A stretch of 50,232 bases of DNA from Pseudonocardia bannensis (GTDB lineage Bacteria; Actinomycetota; Actinomycetes; Mycobacteriales; Pseudonocardiaceae): positions 1 through 50,232 of the forward strand of contig NZ_JAAXKZ010000030.1 of NCBI RefSeq assembly GCF_012911875.1, read 5' to 3'. Position numbers and translations under genes: made by a program. Every line of letters starts with the position of its first letter. Position 1 is the stretch's first letter. Below are positions 31,894 to 40,125 of the stretch, piece by piece. The notes below the pieces were generated by a model, which was not told the DNA's origin, made no database searches, and saw nothing but the letters and a program-made list of their open reading frames with translations.

Positions 31894-32817
31894 TCACGGC
31901 AGCAGGTCGTCGAGTGCGTCGAGCACGTCTCGGCTGCGCCTGTCCGCCCGGTCCACCACGCCGAGGAACGCGAAATAGCCGTGGATGAGTCCCGGGCCGG
32001 GCAGGTGCCGTACCGGGACACCGGCCGATCGCAGCCGGTCGGCGTAGGCGTCACCCTCGTCGCGCAGCGGGTCGAACTCGGCCGTGGCGACGACGGCGGG
32101 GGGCAGGCCCGCCAGGTCGGGGGCGTGCAGCAGGTCGACGGTGGGTTCCTCTCTCCGGCTCCGCGCCGGGACGTACTGGTCGTAGAACCAGGTCATGTCG
32201 GCATGGGTGAGGAAGTAGCCCTCGCCGTTCTCCCGGATCGAGGGCATGCTCATGCCCGGATCGGTGCAGGGGTAGACCAGCAGCTGGGCGGCGAGCGGCG
32301 GCCCACCCTCGTCGCGCGCCCGCAGGGCTGCCCCGGCGGCGAGGGCGGCACCGGCGCTGTCCCCGGCGACCACGTGCGGCCTGCCGGGGAAGGTGTCCGC
32401 CGTCCAGGCCAGCGCGGCCATCGCATCGTCGAGTGCTGCTGGATGCGGGTGCTCGGGTGCCAGCCGGTAGTCGACGGCGACAACGGTGGCGCCGACCGAG
32501 TTCGCCACCCGCCGGCACACCGGGTCGTGGGTGTCGAGGTCGCCGACCACCCAACCGCCGCCGTGGAGGTAGGTGATGACCCGTCCGCGGTCCTCGAGCG
32601 GTGTGTACAGCCGGACCGGGACGGGTCCCGCCGGGCTGTCGACCTTGCGGTCCTTGACGTCCCCCACCGGCTCCGGGCTGTAGCCGCCGCCGCGCCGGGC
32701 CATCGCGAGCGATCGGTAGTGGCTTCTGGTCGCCTGAGCGGTCTCACGGATCAGGGGGAGGGCCCCCGCTGTCGTGAGCTGATCGATCACGGCGCGGAAC
32801 TGTGGGTCGAGCGGCAC
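31894..32817 (-). CDS. Carboxylesterase/lipase, hormone-sensitive-lipase (HSL) family
   Basis: 307-residue alpha/beta hydrolase with the HSL oxyanion motif HGGGW at 85-89 and nucleophile elbow GDSAG with Ser154. The acid is Asp249 (AEFDPLRDEGD) and the base His279 (LIHGYF). DYRLAPEHPHPAALDD after the oxyanion loop is family-typical. It probably hydrolyses short-chain esters in the cytoplasm. The start is GTG 32817, six bases after GGAGGA; the frame is open further to 33003 without such a site. It is transcribed divergently from the Baeyer-Villiger monooxygenase, with 163 bases between the starts, suggesting that it hydrolyses the esters or lactones made by that enzyme. Confidence 0.94.
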   Translation of the reverse strand: MPLDPQFRAVIDQLTTAGALPLIRETAQATRSHYRSLAMARRGGGYSPEPVGDVKDRKVDSPAGPVPVRLYTPLEDRGRVITYLHGGGWVVGDLDTHDPVCRRVANSVGATVVAVDYRLAPEHPHPAALDDAMAALAWTADTFPGRPHVVAGDSAGAALAAGAALRARDEGGPPLAAQLLVYPCTDPGMSMPSIRENGEGYFLTHADMTWFYDQYVPARSRREEPTVDLLHAPDLAGLPPAVVATAEFDPLRDEGDAYADRLRSAGVPVRHLPGPGLIHGYFAFLGVVDRADRRSRDVLDALDDLLP

Positions 32818-32930
32818 TTGGTTCCTCCACGGGGGACGGTCGGCATCTGAAACGGCGGACCCCCTCGCGCGCTCGTGGCCCGCAGGCCGATTCGAGAGTT
32901 CGCGGGGGAGGTGCTCACCGTGACGATCAC

Positions 32931-32967
32931 TTAGCATGCCAAACGAGAGACCTGGCTCACAGGCTAA
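32931..32967. promoter_or_regulatory. Possible operator between esterase and monooxygenase
   Basis: TTAGC (32931-32935) and GCTAA (32963-32967) flank a near-symmetric GCCA…TGGC pair, giving an imperfect 37-bp dyad 14 bases before the monooxygenase start. It could bind a regulator of the divergent pair. Weak evidence. Confidence 0.3.
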
Positions 32968-32980
32968 GCGAGGAGAGACG

Positions 32981-34630
32981 ATGGCCATCCCACGGGAGAA
33001 CATCTCGCAGTCCGAAGCGGACGGTCAGGCCCGCGTGCTCGATGCGGTGGTCGTGGGCGCGGGCTTCGCAGGCATGTACATGCTCCACCGGCTGAGGAGC
33101 CTCGGGCTCTCGGTGTCGGTCCTGGAAGCCGGCGGCGGCGTCGGAGGGACGTGGTACTGGAACCGCTACCCCGGCGCCCGGTGCGACTCCGAGAGCTACT
33201 ACTACTCCTACTCCTTCTCCGAGGAGCTCCAGCAGGAATGGCAGTGGACCGAGCGCTATCCCGAGCAGCCGGAGATCCTGCGCTACCTGAACCACGTCGC
33301 CGACCGGTTCGACCTGCGTCGTGACATCCGTTTCGGCCGGCGGGTGACCGAGGCGGTCTTCGACGACGACACCGGCCGCTGGCAGTTGCGTACCGATGGC
33401 GGCGAGCGCTACGCGGCACGCTTCTTCATCACCGCGGTGGGGTGCCTGTCATCGGCGAACATCCCGCGCATACCCGGGCTCGACACCTTCGAAGGCGAGT
33501 GGTTCCACACCGGCAGGTGGCCGCACGAGGGCGTCGATTTCACCGGTCGGCGGGTGGGCGTCGTCGGAACGGGGTCGACGGGCATCCAGACCATCCCGGT
33601 CATCGCCGAGCAGGCGGAGCACCTCACGGTCTTCCAGCGGACCGCGAACTACAGCATCCCGGCGCGCAACGGGCCGATGGAACCGGCGTTCCAGCGCGAG
33701 GTCAAGGCGAACTACGACGCGATCCGGCGCAAGCAACGCGATTCGACCAACGGCCACCCCTTTGACGTGAGCCCGCGGTCCGCGCTGTCGGTGTCCGAGG
33801 AGGAGCGCCGGGCCGTCTACGAGGCCGCCTGGAAGCGGGGCGGACTCCAGTTCCGGGCCACCTTCGCCGACCTGCTCACCAGCAAGGAGGCCAACGACAC
33901 GGCTTCCGAATTCATCCGCGCCAAGATCCGGGAGACGGTTCGGGACCCGGCGACGGCCGAGAAGCTCGTCCCGCGCGATCACCCGTTCGCGACCAAGCGT
34001 CCGCCGATCGACACCGACTACTTCGAGACCTACAACCGCGACAACGTCACGCTCGTGGATGTGCGGGAGTCGCCGATCGTCGAGATCACCCGGGACGGGG
34101 TGCGCACGTCGTCGGCGTCGTACCCGCTCGACTGCATCGTCTTCGCCACCGGTTTCGACGCCCTGACCGGGCCCTTGCTCGACATCGACATCCGGGGCCC
34201 GGGCGGTCGCACGCTCCGCGACAAGTGGTCGGAGGGCCCGCGCACCTACCTCGGCCTGCAGGTCGCCGGATTCCCGAACATGTTCACCATCACCGGCCCC
34301 GGCAGTCCCTCGGTGCTCACCAACATGCCCACCTCCATCGAGCAGCACGTGGACTGGATCGCCGACTGTATCGAGTACATGCGCGGGCATGAGCTGGAGC
34401 GGATCGAGGCCACGGAGGAGGCCGAGGACGCCTGGGGCGAGCACGCGGACGAGGCCGTCCACCGCACGCTGCTGCCGATGGCCGCGACCTCCTGGTACCT
34501 GGGGGCCAACGTGCCCGGCAAGCCGCGCGTGTTCATGCCGTACGCCGGCGGCTTCGCCACCTACACCCGCAAGTGCGACGAGGTGGCCGCGGCGGGATAC
34601 GAGGGGTTCCTCCGCACGCCCGCCCGCTGA
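32981..34630 (+). CDS. Baeyer-Villiger-type flavin monooxygenase (cyclohexanone monooxygenase-like)
   Basis: 549 residues, normal for type I Baeyer-Villiger monooxygenases. The FAD-binding Rossmann motif GAGFAG is at 26-31 with GGVGGTWYWNRYPGARCDSE after it. The family fingerprint FEGEWFHTGRWPHE (FxGxxxHxxxW) is at 170-183, and the NADPH-binding GTGSTG at 196-201. It inserts oxygen next to a ketone carbonyl using NADPH and O2, giving an ester or lactone. ATG 32981 follows AGGAGAG; the upstream ATG 32936 has none. The divergent HSL esterase is the natural next step. A zinc alcohol dehydrogenase lies 5.5 kb downstream. Confidence 0.95.
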   Translation: MAIPRENISQSEADGQARVLDAVVVGAGFAGMYMLHRLRSLGLSVSVLEAGGGVGGTWYWNRYPGARCDSESYYYSYSFSEELQQEWQWTERYPEQPEILRYLNHVADRFDLRRDIRFGRRVTEAVFDDDTGRWQLRTDGGERYAARFFITAVGCLSSANIPRIPGLDTFEGEWFHTGRWPHEGVDFTGRRVGVVGTGSTGIQTIPVIAEQAEHLTVFQRTANYSIPARNGPMEPAFQREVKANYDAIRRKQRDSTNGHPFDVSPRSALSVSEEERRAVYEAAWKRGGLQFRATFADLLTSKEANDTASEFIRAKIRETVRDPATAEKLVPRDHPFATKRPPIDTDYFETYNRDNVTLVDVRESPIVEITRDGVRTSSASYPLDCIVFATGFDALTGPLLDIDIRGPGGRTLRDKWSEGPRTYLGLQVAGFPNMFTITGPGSPSVLTNMPTSIEQHVDWIADCIEYMRGHELERIEATEEAEDAWGEHADEAVHRTLLPMAATSWYLGANVPGKPRVFMPYAGGFATYTRKCDEVAAAGYEGFLRTPAR

Positions 34631-34683
34631 GCGGGCCCGCGCCCGGGCCTCTCCCGCGTCGGGACGCCGGAGCAGCAGCGGGG

Positions 34684-34815
34684 TCGAGCCCGGGCGCGGT
34701 GCTGGTCCATCTGTGACGTCGGCGTGCATCGCCATGGCGGTGATCCGCCGGTCCGGATCCGCGCCGGCCCGGCTGCCACCGGCACCCGCCATGCCGAACA
34801 CCCGCGGCGAGTCCT
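34684..34815 (-). pseudogene. Possible serine hydrolase (beta-lactamase-like) fragment
   Basis: The minus strand reads PRVFGMAGAGGSRAGADPDR then RITAMAMHADVTDG, resembling the KTG-like FGHxGAGGSxxxADPxxxxxxGYxMN region of beta-lactamase-fold esterases. No catalytic SxxK region is present. It lies in a 370-base stretch (34631-35004) that otherwise holds nothing recognisable. Confidence 0.4.
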
Positions 34816-35004
34816 CCTCGTCCGCGATCCGGCCACCGACCCGGCTACTCGTGTCGTCTGCGGTGTCCACGTCGAGGCTCGTCCGCCCTGCCCTGCGCGC
34901 CGCCCGTCCTGGCCACGAAGACCGAGTAGCGGGACTGGCGCCGGTCACGACGGCCCCGGCCCACAACAGCGGGGCGGGGGCCGTCGCCTGATCGCGGTGG
35001 GAGG

Positions 35005-35865
35005 CTAGGAGTAGCTGTCGCAGCCCGTCCCGTCGTCGTCGGCGTCCAGGCGGTACGCATCCGGCCCGACAACCTTCACCGAGTGCCCGATGTCGCCGCA
35101 GTCCAGATCCGGTCCGTCAGGAATGCACGGCACGTAGCTGGGGTGGCAGCCCGACTCCCGCGCGGGCTCGGGCGCGGGCTTCGGCTCGGGCTTGGGCGCG
35201 GGCTTCGGCGCGGGCGCGGGCTCGGGCTCGGGAGCCGGCGCGGTAACCGGCGCGCGAACCGGGGCCGGCCGGCGCACGTTGTCGTCGGTGTCGGCAGGTC
35301 GGGCCTGCTCGCTCGTCGGCGCGGGGGTCGCCGAGGGCGGGGCCGGCGTCGTGCAGTGAGGGAGGCCCCAGATCCCGAGGCGCTGCCGTTGGGCGCCGGC
35401 CTGGGCGGCTTCGATCGTGGGGGCCTTCAGCACCGGGTTGTTGTCGAAGATGTAGTGCTCGGCCCATCCGGCACCGGTTACCGCAACCGAGTAGTCCCGT
35501 CCGTCGACGGAGATGTAGAGCAGCGCCCGGCCGTAGGAGTCGGTGTCGTCCTGGGTCGGGTCCGGGCTCACGACGACCGGCCGGTTCAGCAGCGTCGAGC
35601 GGGCGAAGGCGCTCGCCTGCTCGGACCCGCACTCGCCGCGTTCGGGCGTGTCGACCCCGAGCAGTCGGACCCGCCGGCCATCGCTGAGATCGACGGTGTC
35701 GCCGTCCACGATGCTCGTCACGGTCAGGGCCGGCGCGGCCGCAGCGACCGCCGCAGCGGGTGCGGCCGGCTCGTCGTCGCCGCTGAGGCCGGCACCGCCA
35801 CAGCCACCGGCGGCACCCATGATCAGGGCCAACGCTCCCACGACGGGAACGATCAACTTGCGCAT
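35005..35865 (-). CDS. Secreted thermonuclease-family protein with C-terminal excalibur domain
   Basis: 286 residues. The N-terminus (MRKLIVPVVGALALIMGAAG then GCGG) is a lipoprotein-type signal with a marginal lipobox. The staphylococcal-nuclease-like domain spans about 45-170: VTSIVDGDTVDLSDGRRVRL, GVDTPERGECG, DSYGRALLYISVDGRDYSVA. It keeps the R…D…E pattern (RLLGVDTPE) of active nucleases. A Pro/Ala/Glu/Lys linker (PEPEPAPAPKPAPKPEPKPA) follows, then an excalibur calcium-binding-type end with DADDDGTGCDSY. Likely an extracellular, envelope-anchored Ca-dependent nuclease. ATG 35865 follows GAGGGGAT; the codon just before it is TTG and is not used. Confidence 0.93.
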   Translation of the reverse strand: MRKLIVPVVGALALIMGAAGGCGGAGLSGDDEPAAPAAAVAAAAPALTVTSIVDGDTVDLSDGRRVRLLGVDTPERGECGSEQASAFARSTLLNRPVVVSPDPTQDDTDSYGRALLYISVDGRDYSVAVTGAGWAEHYIFDNNPVLKAPTIEAAQAGAQRQRLGIWGLPHCTTPAPPSATPAPTSEQARPADTDDNVRRPAPVRAPVTAPAPEPEPAPAPKPAPKPEPKPAPEPARESGCHPSYVPCIPDGPDLDCGDIGHSVKVVGPDAYRLDADDDGTGCDSYS

Positions 35866-36637
35866 CAACTCATCCCCTCTGCGCCGGATGCGTCATTGCA
35901 TCCGCCGGGAGTTCGGTGAAACGTCAAACTCCGTTACCGAGCACCGGCCGCGGCGATGGAGTGCAACGGGTGGCGTATCGGATTCGTGCGCGCCCGACCC
36001 GGGGGGCGGCGAGCCTGGGGCGCAACCACCTGCTCGAGCTGCTGGTGACGAAGCGGGTCTCGATCTCGGCGAGGAACGCGTCGGCGAGCGCTCGAGCTGA
36101 GGAAGGTCGAGCTGGATCGGATCACCTGATCCGATCTTGGTCACCGACCTCCGGCACCCACTTGACGACCTTCCCGGGCCGGAACACCCCGGCGTTGTCC
36201 ATCAGCGACTCGGCCAGCAACTCGACCTCGGTGAGCGGGTCGGGGTCCTTACCCATCCGCGGACAATCACGATGTCGTTCCAGCTCGCCGGAACGTGACC
36301 GAGACGGTGTGAAGGAGCCCGTGTCGCCGGTGACGAACGACGGCCCCGCGCGGGAGCCCGCGGCGCTTCTCCTGCTGCCGGTCGGGACCGCACGCCCAAC
36401 GCGGGCTCGGCCCCCTGGGTGCGCCGCCCCGGCTCGCTGGCGCCAGTGCGGCTCACGGCCTCCGGCGCGACGCCGGAAGCCGTGACGCGAATTGCCGTCG
36501 GTGCCGCCGCCGGGGCCGCCTCGCGGCCCCGGGTTCATCCACCTGTTACACGCGGTCTCCGCGCCTCTCACCTGCGCCCGGGAGCCTGGATGTCGAGTGA
36601 GGGCAACGCCGAAGGCGTTCGAGATCCGGGAGAACCA
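35866..36637. other. Long region with only small unassigned frames
   Basis: It contains the promoter side of the nuclease gene. A short minus-strand frame at 36122-36256 (MGKDPDPLTEVELLAESLMD then NAGVFRPGKVVKWVPEVGDQ, 44 residues) reads like protein. It has no clear ribosome-binding site and I know no match. It could be a small gene or the end of one cut off by a frameshift near 36260. The rest is unassigned. Confidence 0.4.
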
Positions 36638-36859
36638 ATGCCTGACATGCGGACCATCGAGTTCCCCCCGCAGCGCGAGGACGAGGCGCTCGCGCGGACG
36701 GCGCGCACCGGGGACCCCCTGCCCGGACGGCGCCCGGCCAGGCTCGGCCGGGACGTTCAGGCGGGCCCCCGGCCCGAGGTGGAGCCGGCCGACGGTTCCG
36801 CGGCCGCCTACGCCGACTGGCGGACCGAGGTGCTGGGGCTGGTCGGCCTCCGCTCCTGA
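36638..36859 (+). CDS. Small protein of unknown function
   Basis: 73 residues (MPDMRTIEFPPQREDEALAR … AAAYADWRTEVLGLVGLRS). Mostly charged and probably disordered, with a short C-terminal helix. ATG 36638 has GGGAGAACC upstream at good spacing, and the frame shows third-position GC bias. No family recognised. It converges with the STAS gene 70 bases away. It may be a small regulator or an over-called frame. Confidence 0.5.
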   Translation: MPDMRTIEFPPQREDEALARTARTGDPLPGRRPARLGRDVQAGPRPEVEPADGSAAAYADWRTEVLGLVGLRS

Positions 36860-36929
36860 CACCCACGCCGCGCGCCCCCGGCCACATGTTCGATCTCTGC
36901 CGGGCCGGGGTGTCGACGGCGCCGGGGCA

Positions 36930-37253
36930 TCATGTCGCGCGGAGGGTGACCACCGCGCCGAGGCCGGACAGCTCGGCCGCCTTGCGAGCCGGCGAGCCGA
37001 CCGGCACGACGACGTCCAGCGCGATCTGCAGCAGCTCGAGGCGGTCGGCGAGGGCGAAGAGCACGCGCAGGCCCGCGCTGTCGAGGTAGTTCAGCCCGCC
37101 CAGGTCCAGGGTCACGGACTCGGCGCGGTTGGTGATCACCTCGCGTAGGCGCTCCTCCACGGTGAGAGCGTTCTCCAGGTCGACCTCGCCGTCGAGCCGG
37201 ACCAGCAGCCGTCCCGGCTCGATCTCCTCCGTGCGCACGTCCGCTTCCGTCAT
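36930..37253 (-). CDS. STAS-domain anti-sigma factor antagonist
   Basis: 107 residues forming one SpoIIAA/RsbV-type STAS domain: RTEEIEPGRLLVRLDGEVDL, LREVITNRAESVTLDLGG and LNYLDSAGLRVLFALADRLE. Ser59 in YLDSAGL is the phosphorylatable residue. When unphosphorylated such proteins bind anti-sigma kinases and release a sigma factor. The ATG at 37253 overlaps the phosphatase/kinase gene stop by four bases (ATGA), so it is translated together with the protein that most likely controls its phosphorylation. Confidence 0.95.
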   Translation of the reverse strand: MTEADVRTEEIEPGRLLVRLDGEVDLENALTVEERLREVITNRAESVTLDLGGLNYLDSAGLRVLFALADRLELLQIALDVVVPVGSPARKAAELSGLGAVVTLRAT

Positions 37254-38863
37254 TGCCCCACTCCGCCGAGAGTCTTGTCCATCACGACCCGGGTCCCCCG
37301 GCCGTCGTGGTCGACGCGCACCGCGTCGACCAGCCCGTGCATCAGTGTCGTGCCCCGGCCGCGGTTCGTCCCGCGCGCCTCGCGCCAGTTCCCGGTGTCC
37401 CGGACGGTCGCGGTGACGGTGCGGCCGTGCATCTCCAGGTGCACCTCCAGCAGCCCGCCACCGGGTCCGTACGCGTGCTCGACGACGTTGGCCGACGCCT
37501 CGCCGATGGCGAGCACGATGTCGGCGAGCTCCTCCTTGGTCGCCCCGGCCCGCCGCAGGTAGTCCCGTACGGCCTGGCGGACGCCACGCAGCGCCCGCGG
37601 GACGGCCGGCTCGACCAGGGTCAGCGGCGCGACCTCGTGCTCGGCTTCGCGCGCCAGGACGAGGACGGCGACGTCGTCAGCCGACGGCTCGTTGCCGATC
37701 AGCCTGCTCATGACGGCCGCACACACCGTCTCGGCCGGGCCCGGCATGACGGCGGCGGTCAGCCGGGCGAGGCCGGAGTCGAGCGGCTCACCCCGGCGTT
37801 CCACCAGGCCGTCCGTGTAGAGCACGACGTTCGCCCCGGCCGGCAGCCGAATGGTCGTGTTCCGACGCCGGCGCGGCAACGTCAACCCGATGGGCGGGTC
37901 CGCGGGCACCTCGACCAGCTCGCTCGGCACCCCGGGCAGGGCGAGGACGGGCGGCGGGTGCCCGGCCGAGGACACCGTCACCTCGACGTGCCCCGGCTCC
38001 GCCACCGCGCACAGCACGGTGGCCATGATGTTGTGCTCGAAGTGCTGCACCTGCCGGTCCAGCCATCGCAGCAGTTCCGCGGGATCCTCGGTCAGCAGCG
38101 CGTAGGCGCGCACGGCGTTGCGTATCCGGCCCATCGCCACGGACGCCTGGAGTCCCCGGCCCACCACGTCGCCGACCACGACGCACAGCCGCCCCGACGG
38201 CAGGCCGAACACGTCGTACCAGTCGCCCCCGACCTCACCGCCCCCGCCGGGCACGTACCGCGCCGCGAGCTCGAGGCCGGGCACCGTGGGCAGCTGCCCG
38301 GGCAGCAGGCTGCGCTGCAGTGCCCTCGCAGCGGTCCGCTCCGTCTGGCTCATCCGGGCCCGGGTAGCCAGTGCGACCCGGTCCGCGGCCAGCTGCAGCA
38401 GCATCGCGTCGTCGTCGGTGAACGATCGCGACCGCAGCGTCCCGACGTGCAGCACCCCCATCACGTCGTTGCCGACCATCAGCGGCACGCCCAGCAGCGA
38501 TCGCACACCCTTCTCGCGCAGGATCGGGTTCAGGACGTTGGAGTGGTCGACCTCGGGGATCGTCACGGCCCTGCGCTCCGCGGCGATGCGGCCGGCGAAG
38601 CCTCGTCCGATCGGTATTCGGACCCCTTGCCGGATCTCTTCCTCGAGGCCGTGGGTGGCCGTCGCGACGAGATAGTTCGCCGACGGGTCGAGCAGGAGCA
38701 CCGCCACCGTGTCGACCTCGAGCAGCTCCCGTACCCGACCCAACAGCTCATCCAGTAGCTCCTCGACCTCGAGGCGCGCGAGCCCGATGTCGGTGAGGGC
38801 CTGGATGCGCCGTAGGTGGTCGGCGGGCAGGCCGGGACCGATGCCGTCGGCGGGGGACACCAT
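37250..38863 (-). CDS. GAF-SpoIIE phosphatase-HATPase fusion (stress phosphatase/serine kinase)
   Basis: 537 residues in three parts. A GAF sensor spans about 20-165 (VEELLDELLGRVRELLEVDT, GVRIPIGRGFAGRIAAERRA, LLGVPLMVGNDVMGVLHVGT). A PP2C/SpoIIE phosphatase spans about 190-400, with the metal-binding GGEVGGDWYDVFGLPSGRLC, VVVGDVVGRGLQASVAMG and VVLYTDGLVERRG. A C-terminal RsbW-like HATPase spans about 420-530 (ELADIVLAIGEASANVVEHA then YGPGGGLLEVHLE, and NRGRGTTLMHGLVDAV). The fusion can both dephosphorylate and possibly phosphorylate a STAS antagonist; the one encoded next overlaps its stop by four bases. ATG 38863 is used. The GAF ligand is unknown. Confidence 0.96.
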   Translation of the reverse strand: MVSPADGIGPGLPADHLRRIQALTDIGLARLEVEELLDELLGRVRELLEVDTVAVLLLDPSANYLVATATHGLEEEIRQGVRIPIGRGFAGRIAAERRAVTIPEVDHSNVLNPILREKGVRSLLGVPLMVGNDVMGVLHVGTLRSRSFTDDDAMLLQLAADRVALATRARMSQTERTAARALQRSLLPGQLPTVPGLELAARYVPGGGGEVGGDWYDVFGLPSGRLCVVVGDVVGRGLQASVAMGRIRNAVRAYALLTEDPAELLRWLDRQVQHFEHNIMATVLCAVAEPGHVEVTVSSAGHPPPVLALPGVPSELVEVPADPPIGLTLPRRRRNTTIRLPAGANVVLYTDGLVERRGEPLDSGLARLTAAVMPGPAETVCAAVMSRLIGNEPSADDVAVLVLAREAEHEVAPLTLVEPAVPRALRGVRQAVRDYLRRAGATKEELADIVLAIGEASANVVEHAYGPGGGLLEVHLEMHGRTVTATVRDTGNWREARGTNRGRGTTLMHGLVDAVRVDHDGRGTRVVMDKTLGGVGQ

Positions 38864-39258
38864 CGGATCTTAGGCCGCCCGGGCGCGGGCGCCCCGCCCA
38901 CCGCCCGTGCTCACAGCGGTCCGTTCCACCGAACGACCTCTTACCTGCCGGACGGCCGGGGGCCGGGTCAGGGCTCGACACTCTCGACGAGTGGATTCTC
39001 CGCGCGGACGCGCCGGCCGGCTCCGCGACGCCGCGGTCAACCGGTTCGCCACCCGCCATGGGATCGCGGGCTCCCGGCGTTCACCACCGGCCGGGCCGAA
39101 CTCGGGCCGGCCCCGGTCGCGCACGTGTTCGACCAGTACGACACGGCGGCGCGGGGTGCTCGTGCTCACCTCCCGGGCGGCATGGCGCCCAACCCCCGCC
39201 ACCCCGAGGGACGGGCCAGCAGGTCCGCTCGGTTCGCGAGGCGCGGGGCGGGCATCGG
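38864..39258. other. Upstream region of the phosphatase operon, with scraps of a possible TetR gene
   Basis: On the plus strand around 38990-39080, GRAGRLRDAAVNRFATRHGI then AGSRR faintly resembles the start of a TetR helix-turn-helix (LLDAAxxLFAxxGIxxTS). The remainder is not family-like, so no feature is called. No promoter motif could be picked confidently. Confidence 0.35.
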
Positions 39259-39888
39259 TCACGGCGCGGCTGTACCCGGCCGTGATGGGTGCGCGAGGCG
39301 GTGGATGCGGATCTGTGGCAGTCGGGTGGGTGTGGTTTCGACCGAGCGCCACGCCGCACGCGCGGCCGCGAGGAACTCTCCGGTGAGGGGACGTTGCGGG
39401 TCGGCGATCCACACAGCGCCGGTGTCGTCGACCAGCCGGGGGAGAAGGTCGAGCAGCTGGTCGACGTTCCGCTGGCCGTACAGGACGTCGGCGGCCAGCA
39501 CGAGACGCCACGGAGCCCGGGCGATCAGCGGGGCGGGGTGGGCCCAGGAGCACACGGCGGTCTCCACGACGGCCCCGTTCTGCTCGGCGTTGACCGCGGC
39601 GAACGCGACCGCGTCGGCCGAGCGGTCGATCGCCAGCACGTGTGCCCCCGCGCGAGCAGCCGCAATGGCCGGCAGACCCAAGCCGCAACCGAGCTCCAGC
39701 ACCGGTGCGTCCCGCCAGTCCCGAGCGGATACGGCGTGGGCCAGCTCGATCCCGCTCGGCCAGAGCTGGGCCCAGTACGGCGGGTGGGCCTCGTCGGTGG
39801 AGATGTCCTCCTCGGCCGGCAGCGCCTCGGGGTCGCGGGGGTGCACGAACCCGATCCGTCCCCGGTACAGGTCGATGGATCCGGCCAT
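39259..39888 (-). CDS. Class I SAM-dependent methyltransferase (METTL21-like)
   Basis: 209 residues. MAGSIDLYRGRIGFVHPRDP opens, then PPYWAQLWPSGIELAHAV, LELGCGLGLPAIAAARAGAH (motif I), VLAIDRSADAVAFAAVNAEQ (motif II) and PWRLVLAADVLYGQRNVDQL (post-II DVLY). The PYWAxLWPSGxxLA box defines the small methyltransferase group related to METTL21/nicotinamide-type enzymes; the substrate could be protein lysine or a small molecule. ATG 39888 is chosen since the family begins at this strand; the frame is open to a GTG at 39978. Neither start has a strong ribosome-binding site. Monocistronic. Confidence 0.88.
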   Translation of the reverse strand: MAGSIDLYRGRIGFVHPRDPEALPAEEDISTDEAHPPYWAQLWPSGIELAHAVSARDWRDAPVLELGCGLGLPAIAAARAGAHVLAIDRSADAVAFAAVNAEQNGAVVETAVCSWAHPAPLIARAPWRLVLAADVLYGQRNVDQLLDLLPRLVDDTGAVWIADPQRPLTGEFLAAARAAWRSVETTPTRLPQIRIHRLAHPSRPGTAAP

Positions 39889-40125
39889 GAGGTCCAGCCG
39901 GGGATCGGGGGTGGCGGCGGAGCGCACCGCCCGGCGTTGCCGAGGCACGTCGGCGGGCGATGGCGACCGGTGGCCCACCCGGTCGAGTCTGCCCTGTGGA
40001 TGACGAGGAGACGTCGAATTCGGTTGGGCGGCGAGGGCACCGCCGGGCCGGTCGCCGGCTACGGACCGGACTCCGAGCGCGGCTGGAACGGCGTTCCTGC
40101 GGGGGCGTCGGGATCCGTGACGGGG

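Noticed and set aside
33449..34966. 505-codon minus-strand frame opposite the Baeyer-Villiger monooxygenase
   Set aside because: No domain; explained by codon bias of the plus-strand gene. Only its first part beyond 34684 shows a possible hydrolase remnant, listed separately.
35155..35240. GGCTCGGGCGCGGGCTT-type repeats as a DNA repeat or CRISPR-like array
   Set aside because: They encode the Pro/Ala/Glu/Lys linker of the nuclease-excalibur protein and have no spacer structure.
37253..38758. 501-codon plus-strand frame opposite the SpoIIE protein
   Set aside because: Antisense shadow rich in His/Arg/Gly; the minus-strand frame has GAF, SpoIIE and HATPase motifs.
38985..39090. TetR-like helix fragment on the plus strand
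   Set aside because: Resemblance is limited to about 20 residues without a continuing helix-turn-helix, so not called as a feature.
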